Assembly (NCBI GenBank): GCA_016647705.1
Contig: CM028329.1
Span: 16,790,410-16,854,409, forward strand
Reading direction: 5' to 3'
DNA length: 64,000 nt
Origin: Eucommia ulmoides
Taxonomy: Eukaryota > Streptophyta > Magnoliopsida > Garryales > Eucommiaceae
This document shows positions 11,042 to 23,644 of this stretch, piece after piece (positions within the stretch are counted from its first letter, which is position 1; every line of letters begins with the position of its first letter). The notes under the pieces were generated by a model. It saw only the letters and a program-made list of their open reading frames with translations, was not told the DNA's origin and searched no databases. The position numbers were made by a program, and so were the translations under genes.

Positions 11042-12411
11042 TGATAGGTGTAATTTACCTATCTACTTCTAAGTCGAATTTGGTAGTTTTCGAGTAAATT
11101 AGTAACATTTAATTTCATTTTCGGTAATTTTTATGTAATTCAGGTGTAGCAACGTAAACGAGTGACAAACGAGCAAAACGGTAGGAAAACGGTGAAGAAA
11201 CGATGAAAAAATAAGGTTTTAAGAGCACAAAACCCACCACTGAGGCGGTGAGAATGCTGGGAGTGCTAAAAATACACAAGTCCTACCGCCTAGGTGGTGA
11301 AAGTACAGAGAGTTTGGAGCTTATTCCACTGCCTAGGGGGTGAAAGATTAGAGAGCAGCCGACATACCCACTACCTAGGCAGTCACTCTGCAACAGAAAA
11401 TAATATATTTTCAGATATTTTTGAAACCTTGCACCTATAAAACCCTTTCTCCCACTTCCAATGAAAACATTTGGACGTCCCTAACATTAGGAGGTGATCC
11501 TTGGCCATTCTTGAAGAGCTCAAAGAGGAGATTCATCATCCGAAGAAGAGGAAACATTTTTGGATCAAACTTTAGCGACAGTGGACCACTCCACTTTAAG
11601 ATTTGATATTTCTTTCTTTATTTCTCTCTTTGTAACTTAATGTTTTATTATGAATGATGATGAATCCCTTTTGTATTAATGCTTATATGGCCAAGATCAT
11701 GATAGATTAGATAAATATTAGTTAGGGAACGATGTAATTGTTTAAATACTTATTTAGTTTAATATATGTTTCTTTAACGGTTGCTTGTTTAAATCCAATT
11801 GTGTTTATCATTTTATTACGATCTTAATATGCTTGTTAAGGTATTAGAGTTCGATTTGAGTATACGGGGTTTGACACTCGGAAGAGGTAACCCCGGATTC
11901 GGATTAGGGTAAACACAACGTGACGTTCTAACGACCTAAGAGGGCATTAGAAGGTGTGCAATCCATGACGTTGAGTCAAGACTCACGTGACTATGTGTTC
12001 AAAAAGACGTTCGAGAAGGACTTCGGCATCAACGTGAAGTCATGTATTCTCACTAAACACTCGAAAGAGGGAGTGAATGAGTTTAAGATACCAAGATTGT
12101 CGGATAGGATAAAACACCGTTATTATTAACTAAACGAAATCAAACATGTATTAAGTGAATGAAATCAATTCCTAGGTAATCAACTTAGTTAGGATTAACC
12201 CACTAATTGTAGTTTAATTTAGTTTTAATTAGTTTAATTCTAAATAATTCTTGAACCGTCGTGATAATATAAAATTATACTAATCGCGGTATTCAATTAT
12301 TCACATCGTCCCTGTGGAATGATATCCGATCTTAAAGATCTACTATATTAAAACTTGACATCGTATACTTACGAGTAGTCATATGCGAGCGTGTAAAAAT
12401 CTCGTCGTACA
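11042..12411 (+). repeat. 5' LTR of the LARD-like element
   Basis: 1370 bp, TG to CA. It has a TATA box (TATAAAA) at 11436-11442. About 60 to 210 bp upstream lies a cluster of imperfect palindromes of the type ACCGCCTAGGNGGTGA at 11231-11387. Confidence 0.92.
11225..11390. promoter_or_regulatory. Palindrome cluster in U3 of the 5' LTR
   Basis: Four imperfect palindromes related to ACCGCCTAGGCGGT lie within 165 bp (near 11238, 11284, 11329 and 11370), just upstream of the TATA box at 11436. They recur in the 3' LTR, in the interior (12990-13205) and in the solo LTR at 35271-36667. Their placement suggests a promoter or protein-binding element. The function is inferred. Confidence 0.5.
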
Positions 12412-12417
12412 AGTTTT

Positions 12418-12435
12418 TGGCGCCGTTGCCGAGGA
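12418..12435 (+). other. Primer-binding site, tRNA-Asp type
   Basis: TGGCGCCGTTGCCGAGGA starts 6 bp after the 5' LTR. It differs at one position from the tRNA-Asp-complementary site used by many plant Gypsy elements, in particular Athila. Confidence 0.85.
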
Positions 12436-15396
12436 TGGTATTCGAATAAGTTGATATTGCGACTAAGTAGTTGAATATTAATCCAGACAATTCTTTTGCT
12501 TTATTTTCTTTTAATTTTTTTTGTTTCATTTGTTGTGATTAAGCAGTGCGTACAACGTAGAAGAAGTTGAAATTTTTGACTCTTGATACCGAGATCAAGT
12601 GTACGTTGAAAAAGATAAGGAGAGAGAGAGAATAAGTCAATTTCAAGCCATGAATCGAGATCCAACGAAGCATTCTATCCAAAATTCCTTATCTATGAGG
12701 GATTTTGATGAAAAATGCTCAACCAAGTCCAGTTAGGGACATTAAATCAAGCAAGTCACGTTTTTTGATTTGAAATCGAAGGTATCAAGTTCTACCCAAT
12801 TTTTGCTATTATTTAATTATTTTTGGATTCCGGAATGGTCTCGGAGTGTGTTTGGAGGTAAATTAAGGAGTGTCGATAATCGGGGTTGTGTTTTGTACTT
12901 AAAAACATTGAACAAGCAAAGTGGAAATGCTTGGAGTGTATCCTTTGTGTGAAAACTTGAAGGAAAAAAATGAAAATTCAGTAGCAGGCTTACCGCCTAG
13001 GTGGTGGACGCACCGCCGAAGTGGTGAAAATACAGGATGTCAAGTTTTCAGCATAAACGTCTTACCGCCGCAGCGGTGAACTCTACTGCCGTGGCGGTCA
13101 AACTTTAGATTGTTAAGTTTTTTTAAAACTGCGCTTCACTGCCGCGGCGGTGAAATGACATAATGCAAAGGGTTTTAAAAAGGAGCTCCATCGCCGAGGC
13201 GGTGAGCCTCTGTTTGATTAAAACCATCTCGCTATACAAAAATGCCACAACCACTTCAAAAACTCCAAAATATCTCTATTTTCATCCTCCCAAACCGTTT
13301 CCAACCCTCAAATCCATCATTCCCTTTACAAAATTTGTGATTTCCACCTCAAATCATCCTTTAAAAATTAGATTTAACCTCTATTTTTGCGATTTTCAAT
13401 TTCTATGGGATTTTGGTTTGGTTTTTGGTGATAAACTAAGTTTCTATGGATAGTTAAATTGTGTGAAACAAAATTGCATGCTACATTTTTGAAATTTTGT
13501 TGAAATTGTTGCGATTGGTGTGTGTATATTGAGTCACCAAGGGCAATACGAGCTTGGAACTTTCCTGGATCAATATTCGAGACATTAAGATCAAATCCAC
13601 TGGCTCATATGCGAGCACTTTGGAATTAATATGAATACTTATCCGCCTATGCCGCATGTGCTGCCGCACGTTTTACAATCGCCACAATTTCTATTCCGAC
13701 GTGATAGTAGTGGCGATGACTTTCCTCCCAGCGAACAGTAGGGGGTGAGACTTTTATGTGTTATCCCCTCGGTATGTGTTGGCACCCAATTTTACTTGTC
13801 ATTGCTATAAACTGTTATTGGGTTCACTACTTAGTTAGTGAGGACATACTTCTCTTTAAGTTTGGGGGGAATGTACATCATGTTTTATGTTGTTAAAGAA
13901 AGATAAGAAGGATGAATTTTTCTTTGTATTAAACTAGAAATGTTTAGTTTAGTTGATGTATTTTAATTTTTGTTTATGCATGTGTAATGATTAGTTAGTA
14001 TATGTATGTTAGTGTTTAGTTTTAAAGTAGATATGTTTATGTATGAATTCGTATTTGCATGTTGAGTTGTAGAGTTCGTCTAGGGCCATTTCCCGATGAT
14101 AAAAATTATCCCCTAGTTGTATATCGAGGTCGGGGATGATGCCATTCATGTGTGTTTTGTGTGCTTAGCATGTCGATTAGGTAAAAATTATTTTAATCCA
14201 AAAATCGCATGATTGCGTGGACTCGGTGTATAATTATTTGAATGATTTGACGCTGATTATTCAGTAATAAGTTCAGACAGAAAAGAGGAATCTAGAACTT
14301 GATTTGGGGTAGACTTGAGGCGAAATCCTAGGTAAGGTAATTTCGGAGGCATGATTTAGGCCTTCAATTTTTTCGCTTGAACCTTTATAGCCAACCTGAA
14401 ATTTTTTATCCCTCGTTATCCTGTCGAAGCCGATAATCTTTTCAATTCTAAACACGTTTCAATACTCTATCAAATTAAAATTTTCCAAACCATTGTCTCT
14501 AAGCCTAAGTTTCAAATTGAGTGAAATCAAGTAGCATAGACTAATGCTAACTTGAAGTGAGCGGTTGGGGTTTTGGACGAATTTTTATTGGTTTGGTATT
14601 AGTGTATTCACTTTTCATTTTCTTAATCCTTTTTGCACACTCCTAAATTTTAGAAATTCGAATAAATTTGGGGGCGTGTTACTTAATCCTTTTTGCACAC
14701 TTCTAAAATTGTAGAAATTCGAATAAGTTTGGGGGTGTATTATGTGTCTAAAAAAAAAAAACTATGTGAATATAGTTTTTATTTTCATTACTTTCGACAA
14801 GTAAATACAAGGTTCTTAAATTCTTGTTTAGGGTTGTATTTTCAATGTGTGGGGTTTCGAGAGAGAGATAGTGACAAGCGTTTGTGCATCGGGTATCGTT
14901 CAATTATAACGATTTTCTATTTTCTAGTCCTGCGATACCCTTGTTCGTTCTTCAAAGCCAAACTAAGCCCTATTGATCTCTGTAAATGTCTGAACCTACA
15001 TTAGTGGATAGTTGAGACCAGTCAAGTGTATGGTTTTCCTGAATCCTTTCAGGTTTAAGTCATGAGTTTAACTATTGAATAATCCAATTCGATGTTTGGT
15101 TAGTTATACATTTGAGTTCTCACACACACACATTTTTAAATGGATCTATAATGGTTTTTATTGATATTGAGTGTTGAAATTCTAGAACACCACTTGGTGT
15201 GTGTTATTTCCCGAACTTGACCTGATTGAGGGCTGTTGAGGGAGGAACAATATAGTTTCTTCGATTGAACTTGGCATTTGCATGCATTTACTTCTTCTTT
15301 GTTATGTTTATTCATTTTTAGATTAGTTGTTAGTTAATTAGTGTAGTTAGTTTAATTTGGTGTTAGGGTGTTTTGCTCGAGGACTAGCAATATTTC
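12436..15396 (+). other. Interior of the LARD-like element, coding relics only
   Basis: No gag, protease, RT or integrase motif is visible. A short frame starts at an ATG near 12651 (MNRDPTKHSIQ) and stops after about 28 codons. A relic at 13589-13740 ends FPPSEQ-stop and resembles a polyprotein tail. A second set of six CCGCC/GGCGG palindromes lies at 12990-13205. AGTTTGGGGG purine tracts recur at about 13860, 14665, 14725 and 15398; the last one is the functional polypurine tract. Confidence 0.7.
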
Positions 15397-15411
15397 AAGT
15401 TTGGGGGTATT
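15397..15411 (+). other. Polypurine tract
   Basis: AAGTTTGGGGGTATT lies directly before the TG that opens the 3' LTR. Confidence 0.8.
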
Positions 15412-16824
15412 TGATAGATGTAATTTACCTATCTACTTCTAAGTCGAATTTGGTAGTTTTAGAGTAAATTAGTAACATTTAATTTCATTTTCATTAGTTA
15501 TTATGTAATTCAGGTGTAGGGAAGTAAACGAGTGACAAACGAGCGAAACGGTGAAAAAATGATGAAGAAACGATGAAAGAATAAAGTTTTAAGAGCACAA
15601 GACCTACCGCCGTAGCTGTAAGGCCACCGCCAAGGTGGTGAGAATGCTGGGAGTGTTGAAAATACACAAGTCCCACCGCCTAGGCGATGAAAGTGCAGAG
15701 AGTTTAGAGCCTGTTCCACCGTCTAAGCGATGATTCTACCGCCTAGGCGGTGAAAGATCAGAGAGCAACCGACATACCCACTGCCTAGGCTGTCACTCTG
15801 CAACAGAAAATGATATATTTTCAGATATTTTTGAAACCTTACACCTATAAAACCCTTTCTCCCACTTCCAATGAAAATGCTTGGATGTCCCTAACATTAG
15901 GAGGTGATCCTTGGCCATTCTTGAAGAGATCAAAGAGGAGATTCATCATCTGGAGAAGAGGAAACATTTTCGGATCGATCTTTGGCGACAGTGGACTAAT
16001 CCACTTTAAGATTTGATCTTTTTTTCTTTGTTTCTCTCTTTGTAGCTTAATGTTTTATTATGAATGATAATGAATCCCTTTTGTATTAATGATTATATGG
16101 CCAAGATCATGATAGATTAGATAAATATTAACTAGGGATCGATGTAGTTGTGTAAATACTTGTTTGGTTTAATATATGTTTCTTTAACGGTTTCATGTTC
16201 AAATCCGATTTTGTTTATTATTTTATTACGATCTTAATATTCTTATTAAGGTATTAGGGTTGGATTTAAGTATACGGGGTTTGACACTCGGGAGAGGTAA
16301 CCCCAGATTCGGGTTAGGGTAAACACAATGCGACGTTCTAACGACCTGGGAGGGCGTTAGAAGGTGTGCAATCCATGACGTTGGGTCAAGCCTCACGTGA
16401 CTTTGTGTTCGAAAAGAGGTTCGAGGGGGACTTCGGCGTCAATGCGAAGTCATGTATTCATTCATTAAACACTCGAAAGAGGAAGTGAATGAGTTTAAGA
16501 TACCGAGATTGTCGGATAAGATAAAGCATCGTTATTTTTAACTAAACGAAATCAAACATGTATTACGTGAATGAAACCAATCCCTAGGTAATCAGCTTAG
16601 TTAGGATTAACCCACTAATTATAGTATAATTTAGTTTTAATTAGTTTAATTCTAAATAATTCTTGAACCGTCGGGATAATATAAGATTATACAAATTGCG
16701 GTATTCAATTATTCACACCGTCCTTGTGGAACGATATCCTATCTTAAAGATCCACTATATTAAAACTTGACCTCGTATACTTGCGAGTAGTCAATACGCG
16801 AGCGTGTAAAAATCTCATCGTACA
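15412..16824 (+). repeat. 3' LTR of the LARD-like element
   Basis: 1413 bp, TG to CA. The TATA box is at 15846-15852. The palindrome cluster at 15603-15795 includes a perfect ACCGCCTAGGCGGT at about 15740. It is followed by the target duplication ATGAC. Confidence 0.92.
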
Positions 16825-16950
16825 ATGACCGACAAGAACCCGAAGGGTTTACGCTTAAGAGTATATATGCAAGAACAACTAAAATTAGCCAGAGCACAGT
16901 AAACAGGCAACAACAAGACCAACCAAAGCAATAGGAATATAGCAGTCAAT

Positions 16951-18480
16951 TCAGGATATGTGTACAAGATTCACCAACATATTCAATAGCCTTGGTGCAT
17001 TTAGAAATATGTACACCATGCAGGAGAAAGTACGAAAAATCTTGAGATCATTAACAAAAGTTTGGGAACCCAAAGTGATGGTAATCGAGGAAGCTAAGGA
17101 TCTTACCAAATATATAATTGATAAACTCATTGGTAATCTAATGACCCGTGAGTCAACCATTCGTGGATATGAAGGAAAAAGTGGCACTAGCAAATAGAAC
17201 TCCTTGGCACTCAATGATCAAAATGTTAAGGATGATGATAATGGTAATGATATAAGCCTCGATAGAGAGCAAGAAAGGGTTGTGACTCTTACAACTAATA
17301 ATTTCTGGAAGATGACCTGACGAACATTCATTGGAAGAAAAAACTTCAATATGAATAATATTGAATGTTTTAAATGTCATAAAATCGGGCATTTTCAAGT
17401 TGATTATCCTGACCCAAAAAGGGAGAAGAAATGAAATAAAAAGATTAAAGTAAACAGGGGGGAAAAATATCCATGAAAGCTACATGGGATGATTCAGATT
17501 CAAGCAATTCCAAAAAATCTTGTAGTGACAATTCATTAATGCTAGCCCTATAGGCCGTTGGGGATGAGGTACTTGAATGCTCTAGTATTTTTTCTATAAA
17601 TTTTGATGAATTATTTTATGTATATCAATAATTTCTAAGTGATTATAAACTTCAATTCTCTAAGATAAATGCCCTACAAAGTATCGTTAACGAATTAAAC
17701 AAGCAAGTTGTAAAATTTTAAATCTGAAAATATTTCTCTAAAAAATCAGATTTCAAAATTTGTTTCATCCGATTTTAAAAAGGAAACAAATGAGTTGAAA
17801 TCCAAGATTAAGGATTTAAATTATATTGTTCTCACATTTATAAATGGTGAGAATAATTTAAAAATGATTTTGGAAGTTCGAGAGGTGTTTTCAATAAAAC
17901 AGGAATTGATTTTCAAAAAAATAATAAACAAAAGAGGTTTCAAAAAATATTTCATGAAACTAAGATGTTTGTTAAACATTTTAGTTGTAATGTTGTGGGG
18001 CATACCATAGGAAGTTGTTTTCATAAATTATCTGAAGATAAACAGTTATGGGTTCCTAAAGGAACAAGAATTAACTAAGCTAAGAAGATCGGACCCACTT
18101 AGATTGGATACTACTTAGGAACTATTTGAGGTGATCCTTGGAGGTTAATCTGAAAGCATCATTAAGTAAGGACAAATGGTTCCAAGACAGTGGTTGTTCT
18201 CAGCACATGACGGGGGATAAAACAAAATTTGCATCTTTGACACCTAAAGATGGAGCTTATGTGACTTTTGGAGACAACGCCAAGGGTAAGATCATCGGTA
18301 TAGGTAACATTAGTAATGGCTCTACTTCTATTGAAGATGTTCCGTTAGTAGATGGTTTTAAACATAATTTGCTCAGTATTAGTCAATTATGTGATAATGA
18401 TTACATCGTTATTTTTATAATAATAAATGAATCATTAAAAATGGTAATGACAGTAGCATCTTACTCGTTGCATTACGTGT
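16951..18480 (+). pseudogene. Copia gag C-terminal part and protease, broken
   Basis: This continues the gag interrupted at 10396. CTRFTNIFNSLG and EKVRKILRSL with AKDLTK belong to the UBN2 gag domain. A CCHC knuckle follows at about 17365 (CFKCHKIGHFQVDY), where the fourth ligand Cys has become Tyr. Several in-frame stops and frame changes interrupt 17200-18100. A later frame at 18138-18440 reads WFQDSGCSQHMTGD, which carries the D-S-G aspartic protease motif intact, then VTFGDNAKGKIIGIG and HNLLSISQLCD (GAG-pre-integrase domain). Homology ends near 18480. Integrase, RT and RNase H are missing, so the element is truncated and dead. Confidence 0.85.
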
Positions 18481-18569
18481 CGAAAATATTTATACTTGTT
18501 CATTTGAAAAAAAAATTATGCCCAAAATCTGTCATGCTTAAATTCCTTTTAAAATTCTTTAGTACCTGA

Positions 18570-20005
18570 ACTAGCTATTTGACTATTCTCTTAATTAGTC
18601 GACCGTTTGATCTTAAATTTTATATTTTCAAAGTTCGGTTACAATCAGCTGACTAAAGTTTAGGCTAGTTGATTGAGTTTAACTAACTTAATCTTTAACA
18701 CATTTAAGACAAGAAATCAAGCAATTTTAAACACATAATCACACATATATAAGGCATATTAATGGGCAGTGAGTGATCCTAGTATGGTTATCATGAATTT
18801 AATTAATATAAGCGTTGTTTTACCTTAATAATACAAACAATGATTCTTCAAAAAATATCTTCATCATGTCATTGTCTTGCATTATTCTGATCATTCATCT
18901 TCTTATTCAATGCGTCTCATTTTGATAATTGACCATCTTGGTCCAATATAATTATGACTAATATACTTAAATACCGTAATCACATCTCAAATAAGATATT
19001 AGTCCAGACAAACATCCAAGTTAATTAAATCATCAAATTAGTACTTAAATTTTTTGTGGTTAACAATTATTATGACCAATTATTGAGTGAATGATTTTCT
19101 TAATTATAATATAGGTTATATGAACTAGCATGGAGATTGTATGTGAAACCTAGTGATTATGCATAGTGGCATGATTTCATAAAATGCAAACTTTTGGCAT
19201 GTATAGTGCATGTAAAACTTGTTTTGATTTTTTTTCCAGTTGAAAAATTGCTACCCATTTGAGGTGTGGAAGAAATTCATTTGAATTTTTCCAATTTTTT
19301 AACTGAAAATATTTTTCTGAATTTTTTTTTTCCAATTTTTGGCATGAAATCATGACATTTGATAATTTTTTATTTTTATTTTTCACCCATATGGGGTATG
19401 TGACAATCAATTCAAATCATCTTTAGGAATTTGCTTGCTTTAGGTGTTGCTTGTTATTTCCATTCCACAACAATATCGGATAACAAACCTTGTTGATAGT
19501 TCGACACAGTCTTTGATGCAGAAGATTGGTTGGAGCCACTGAGATATTTTCATTACTTTGCAATTTTCTAGGGTTGTACCACCCAAAATTTATCATGATT
19601 TTGGGTTAGGACAATTGTTGGATCTATAATTAGGACTACCTATATGCTTGGGTTTCGATGGAGTCTAGATCACTATAGAATGAGGGAAAAGTTTCTCCTC
19701 ACTCTAGGATGAAAAGGTCATCTCAAACGAAATTGGGTGTCTGTTGAACCTCTCGATTGCCTGGACTCTTCCTCTCTTCCTCACTTTTTGTTCCAATACT
19801 TGGGGTATTTCACCCATCTATGCTTTGTATTTTTTTAAGTGTCGTGCAATTTTTTTTAACCATAAATATACTCAAATAATTAAATTCAAACATTTAAGTA
19901 TTTTATTATTTGGCATAATATTCTGTGTTTAGATTGGTTTAGATTGTGATATATATGATTTCAATAATACATGGGACCAAATATCCACAGGTTTTGGTCA
20001 TAGAT
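18570..20005. other. Repeat-derived intergenic DNA, nothing recognised
   Basis: AT-rich, without coding motifs. A short GTCGACC/CAGCTGAC-rich stretch at 18600-18690 resembles parts of the neighbouring Copia LTRs and may be a scrap of the lost 3' LTR. This is weak. Confidence 0.35.
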
Positions 20006-20009
20006 GCTT

Positions 20010-21030
20010 ACTTGCTCAATTCCATCGAGTTCTAATATATGATCCTATCTAAGATCACTATCAGGAGTGCCTAAACCATGTATGTTTTCAAGGAATCTTG
20101 ACCAATTTTATTTATTTTGCTTTTATGTCGAGGGTAGATGAAGGGCCTTCTCGAGATGGTTTAAGAAAATAACAAAAAAATTTGTTGACATTTGTAATAG
20201 ATCAAAATGATAGCTTAGTTTTGGAAATACTAAGACTAATATCTTATGCTTCCTCAGTAGACCATGTTACGAATTTTGGATAGTGATCCCAATCCAATTT
20301 GCCCAAGTCACTAAGTATTGAGACACCCCTAAGACTTAATCACTCGAACACTAAGATCGTCGATTAACTCATCCCCTTCGTATAACCACTCAACATTTAA
20401 AAATTTTCTGAGATTGGTCTTTTTACCCACTTTTTATTTTTTTGTTTCTTTTTATTTATTTATTTTTTTCTGTTTGTTTTGTTTTCCTCTCAGGACATAT
20501 GGAATCATAGGAATAGAAACAAGAAACTAAGCCTATCTTGAGGTATTCTTTCTGAATTTGCCTTGTCTTGGACGTGCATTTTTCTAATGAAGGCTTTACC
20601 TTGTTATGATTTCTCTAGCCATTCTTGTTTGGCTAAGTTGCTTGTTTTTATGATCTAGGTAATTCATCTTATCGTAATAAGGCTCATACTCTTGAGTATG
20701 ATTTTTATTCAGGACTATCTGAGTGTTTGAGAAAGGTCAAGTTCCTACACCTTTTCTTGATATGACTTTTGATATATGCCAGTCAAATTCTTAGCTTCAT
20801 CGAGGTTTTCCATGTTGGAACATATGTAAACATTCCACATAAAGGCTTAGCCTCTTTCTAGCTTTCTTGTACATTTTTAGTATTTCACCATCATCTGCTT
20901 GAGATGAGCCATTTCTATTTACATTTTCTTTGGATGATGGTCCAATTAAGTATTAAAATCATATTATCATAAATTTTGATATTTTGCGGTGCATCAATCA
21001 TACCATACAATTTTATTGCTTAAAAGTAAC
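20010..21030 (+). repeat. Dispersed repeat, long copy A
   Basis: Co-linear with 33735-34930. Shared phrases include caattccatcgagttc, tttgcccaagtcacta, ccatgttggaacatatgta and atcatattatcataa, in the same order and at similar spacing. The element type is undetermined. No coding motif was found. Confidence 0.7.
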
Positions 21031-22785
21031 AACATAACTGTTTCAGTTATGTTTGAGCAAAAATAACATCTATTTTATTTGAAAAAAATTTAGCCTTTAC
21101 AAAGTAATCATCTTCCATGAGAGGTGGGTGAAAGATTGACCTAAGTTTACTAAATGAACCCTACCAGAAAGAATAGGATTCAAAGTATAATACAACATTT
21201 CTCACTAAAAACCTATCGTGATCTTCAAACGATAGTTCACCAATCGAGAGGTTTATGGCCTGGATATGTGACTATGTTTATCATGTAAATGCTATGTAAT
21301 TTATGATTTAGCAATATTTCATCATATTTGATATGTTAATGTCCTTGGCATAGATGTGACATGTGACTATGTTGGTACATGTTTATGACATGGTAGAAAA
21401 AATGAACAAATGCTTGATATGGCATGGCAATTTAGAGTTAAACTTGTATTGACCAGTGAATCATGTACTTGACATGGGCATGTTTCTAATTGGAAGAAAA
21501 ATGAGCGACTATTCATGCAAATGATAGCATCCAACTTATTGCAAAATGACTACTTTAAATTTGATTGAAATGGTAAGAAGTCGAAAATTGAACATTTAAT
21601 TTTCAACCTATATGAGGTTAACCTTTCTTCAAAATGGTTTGAAGTTCAATTTTAACATTTAAAAACACATGGGAAATGTTCTTGGACCAAGTCGAAAAAG
21701 TTACATGAACGTTTATTTTCAAAGGGTTAGAAATGACATTTTCAGTTTTAAATGTCAGAAAATACAATTTTTATTTTTATGATTTTGACATTTAGAAATA
21801 TTCCAATTTTTAATGATAAAAAATCATATTTTATGTGATGCTCCTTTTAGAAATATTGTTTTAAAGAATGTAGTTTTTTAATAATTTTTTAGAAGTAATT
21901 TTGCAGTTAAAATGACTTACATGATTTTGTCTAAATCAATCCGGAACACGAATCCTGGGGATATGGTTTCTCAACTTAGTCATTTTGTGGTTTCAACTTG
22001 TATAAGGAATCCTAGACGGAAAGAAAGGCATTCCACTCGAGCTCCAATTTTAAGGGATTTAGTCAAAACAACGAAAGTGGTTTCTTACTTGGAAAACAAT
22101 TAGCATTTTTAACTTTTTTGGGGGGAAAACAATTTTTGTAGAGTAACAACTAATTTCTTGTTATTTTAGTGTAAATTAGTAACGATGGGAATAGGGAATT
22201 GTTATATGTAATTTGAACATAATAACAACGTAAAAGCGAGAATTGTTATATGTAAATTGTAAATGATATGAAAGTAAATGTGAAGAAATGTAAATGCTCT
22301 ATCATCTAACACTCCGAGAGTAAGTAGAAGGGGTACCCTCATCATGGCGAATTATAGAACCGTGGGAAGTATTATCGGTAAGTAAATGACTGAAATTAAT
22401 ATAGATAATGAAAATTGAGACAATTTAATTTTCAATAATAAAATATATCTATGGTGTGAAAATGCTTGTCAAGATGTTCCAAACCCTTACTTACCTACGT
22501 CACCAATTTTGTCTAAGAAGTAAGTAAATTAATCCCGACAAACATTCCTACACCCAAGATCTAAAGCATTATAAAGAGAATAGCCATAGAAAAGGCTTTA
22601 GTAGTAGAATAGATTGAATATAATTAAGGAGAACTTGAAGCATTTTTAGCATGCCTAGCCCGAAAATCCTTTCGATCTTGCTTTCTTGAGTGGGATTTTT
22701 AATATTTTTGGTAGTATTGAAAGGGTTTGGTAGAATAACAAATCGACTCTCCAAGAGCTCTTGAAATTCGCCCTTTAATCCAAAA
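21031..22785. other. Intergenic DNA, nothing recognised
   Basis: AT-rich sequence with no supportable gene or terminal repeats. It is the target region of the CACTA insertion. Confidence 0.35.
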
Positions 22786-23644
22786 GAGCACTACAAGAAA
22801 AAATGTTTTTTATCACAGTTAAAAAATGTGATAAAAATCTTTTTATCACAGTTTTTGGTCCCAAAACAAACTGTGATAGTATAAGGTGTAATTAAAAGTA
22901 GGCTTTCTATCACGGTTAAAAACTGAGATGGTAAACCTTTTATCACAGTTAAAAATCGAGATTGTAGATTTTTTATATCTCATTTTTTAAATGTGATTAA
23001 AAAATCATATATATATGATGAAATTTAAACAAAACATGATTATTAGAACTATTTATCTTAATTCACCCTATTTTTTACCACATTTAAAAACTGTAATAGT
23101 TTCTCATATCTATATTAAAAAAAAATTACAAATTAGAGCACTATTATATAAAACAAATACTATAAAAAATTAGCTAAAAAATGAATTTCATATTTAAAAA
23201 ACAACTAAAATATTGATAACTTAAGAACTTCACATAAGATGAAAAACACAAGTAACATTGTTTTTCAATACGATAATCATAAGCTTGAATTTTCTATAAT
23301 GTACAAATGTCTAAAATTCAATAAAAAATGAATTTTATATTTCTAACACAATTAAAATATTAACACAAGAATTCTAAATCAACATGAAAAACAAAGTCGG
23401 ATGCTGATGGTGCGACCTGTAAAAGGCCCTATCATCAACTTCTTCACAACTTTATGAGATTCTAAAACGATAAAAACAAAGAAAAATAACTAGAACATAA
23501 CTGAATTTCACAAAAACTGAAAAACATTGGGGTTGGACCATCTTCATCCCTTGCACCTTCATACAAAAAAATAAAATACCAAACTTCAACAATCAACAAT
23601 TCAATTAGTAAAAAAAAAATTAAAAAAAAAAATAAAAAAATCAC

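Larger units (their letters stand above)
11042..16824 (+). mobile_element. Complete non-autonomous LTR retrotransposon (LARD-like, Athila-related)
   Basis: Two LTRs (11042-12411 and 15412-16824) both begin TGATAG and end GTACA. They are flanked by a perfect 5-bp target duplication, ATGAC (11037-11041 and 16825-16829). A tRNA-Asp-type primer site and a polypurine tract are in place, so the element is plus-strand. The 3.0-kb interior has no gag-pol, only a few short coding relics. Mobilisation would have needed enzymes from an Athila/Tat-type Gypsy element, as inferred from the primer site and general structure. By eye the LTRs differ at about one base in ten near their ends. It is inserted in the cox1-containing insert. 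Confidence 0.92.
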
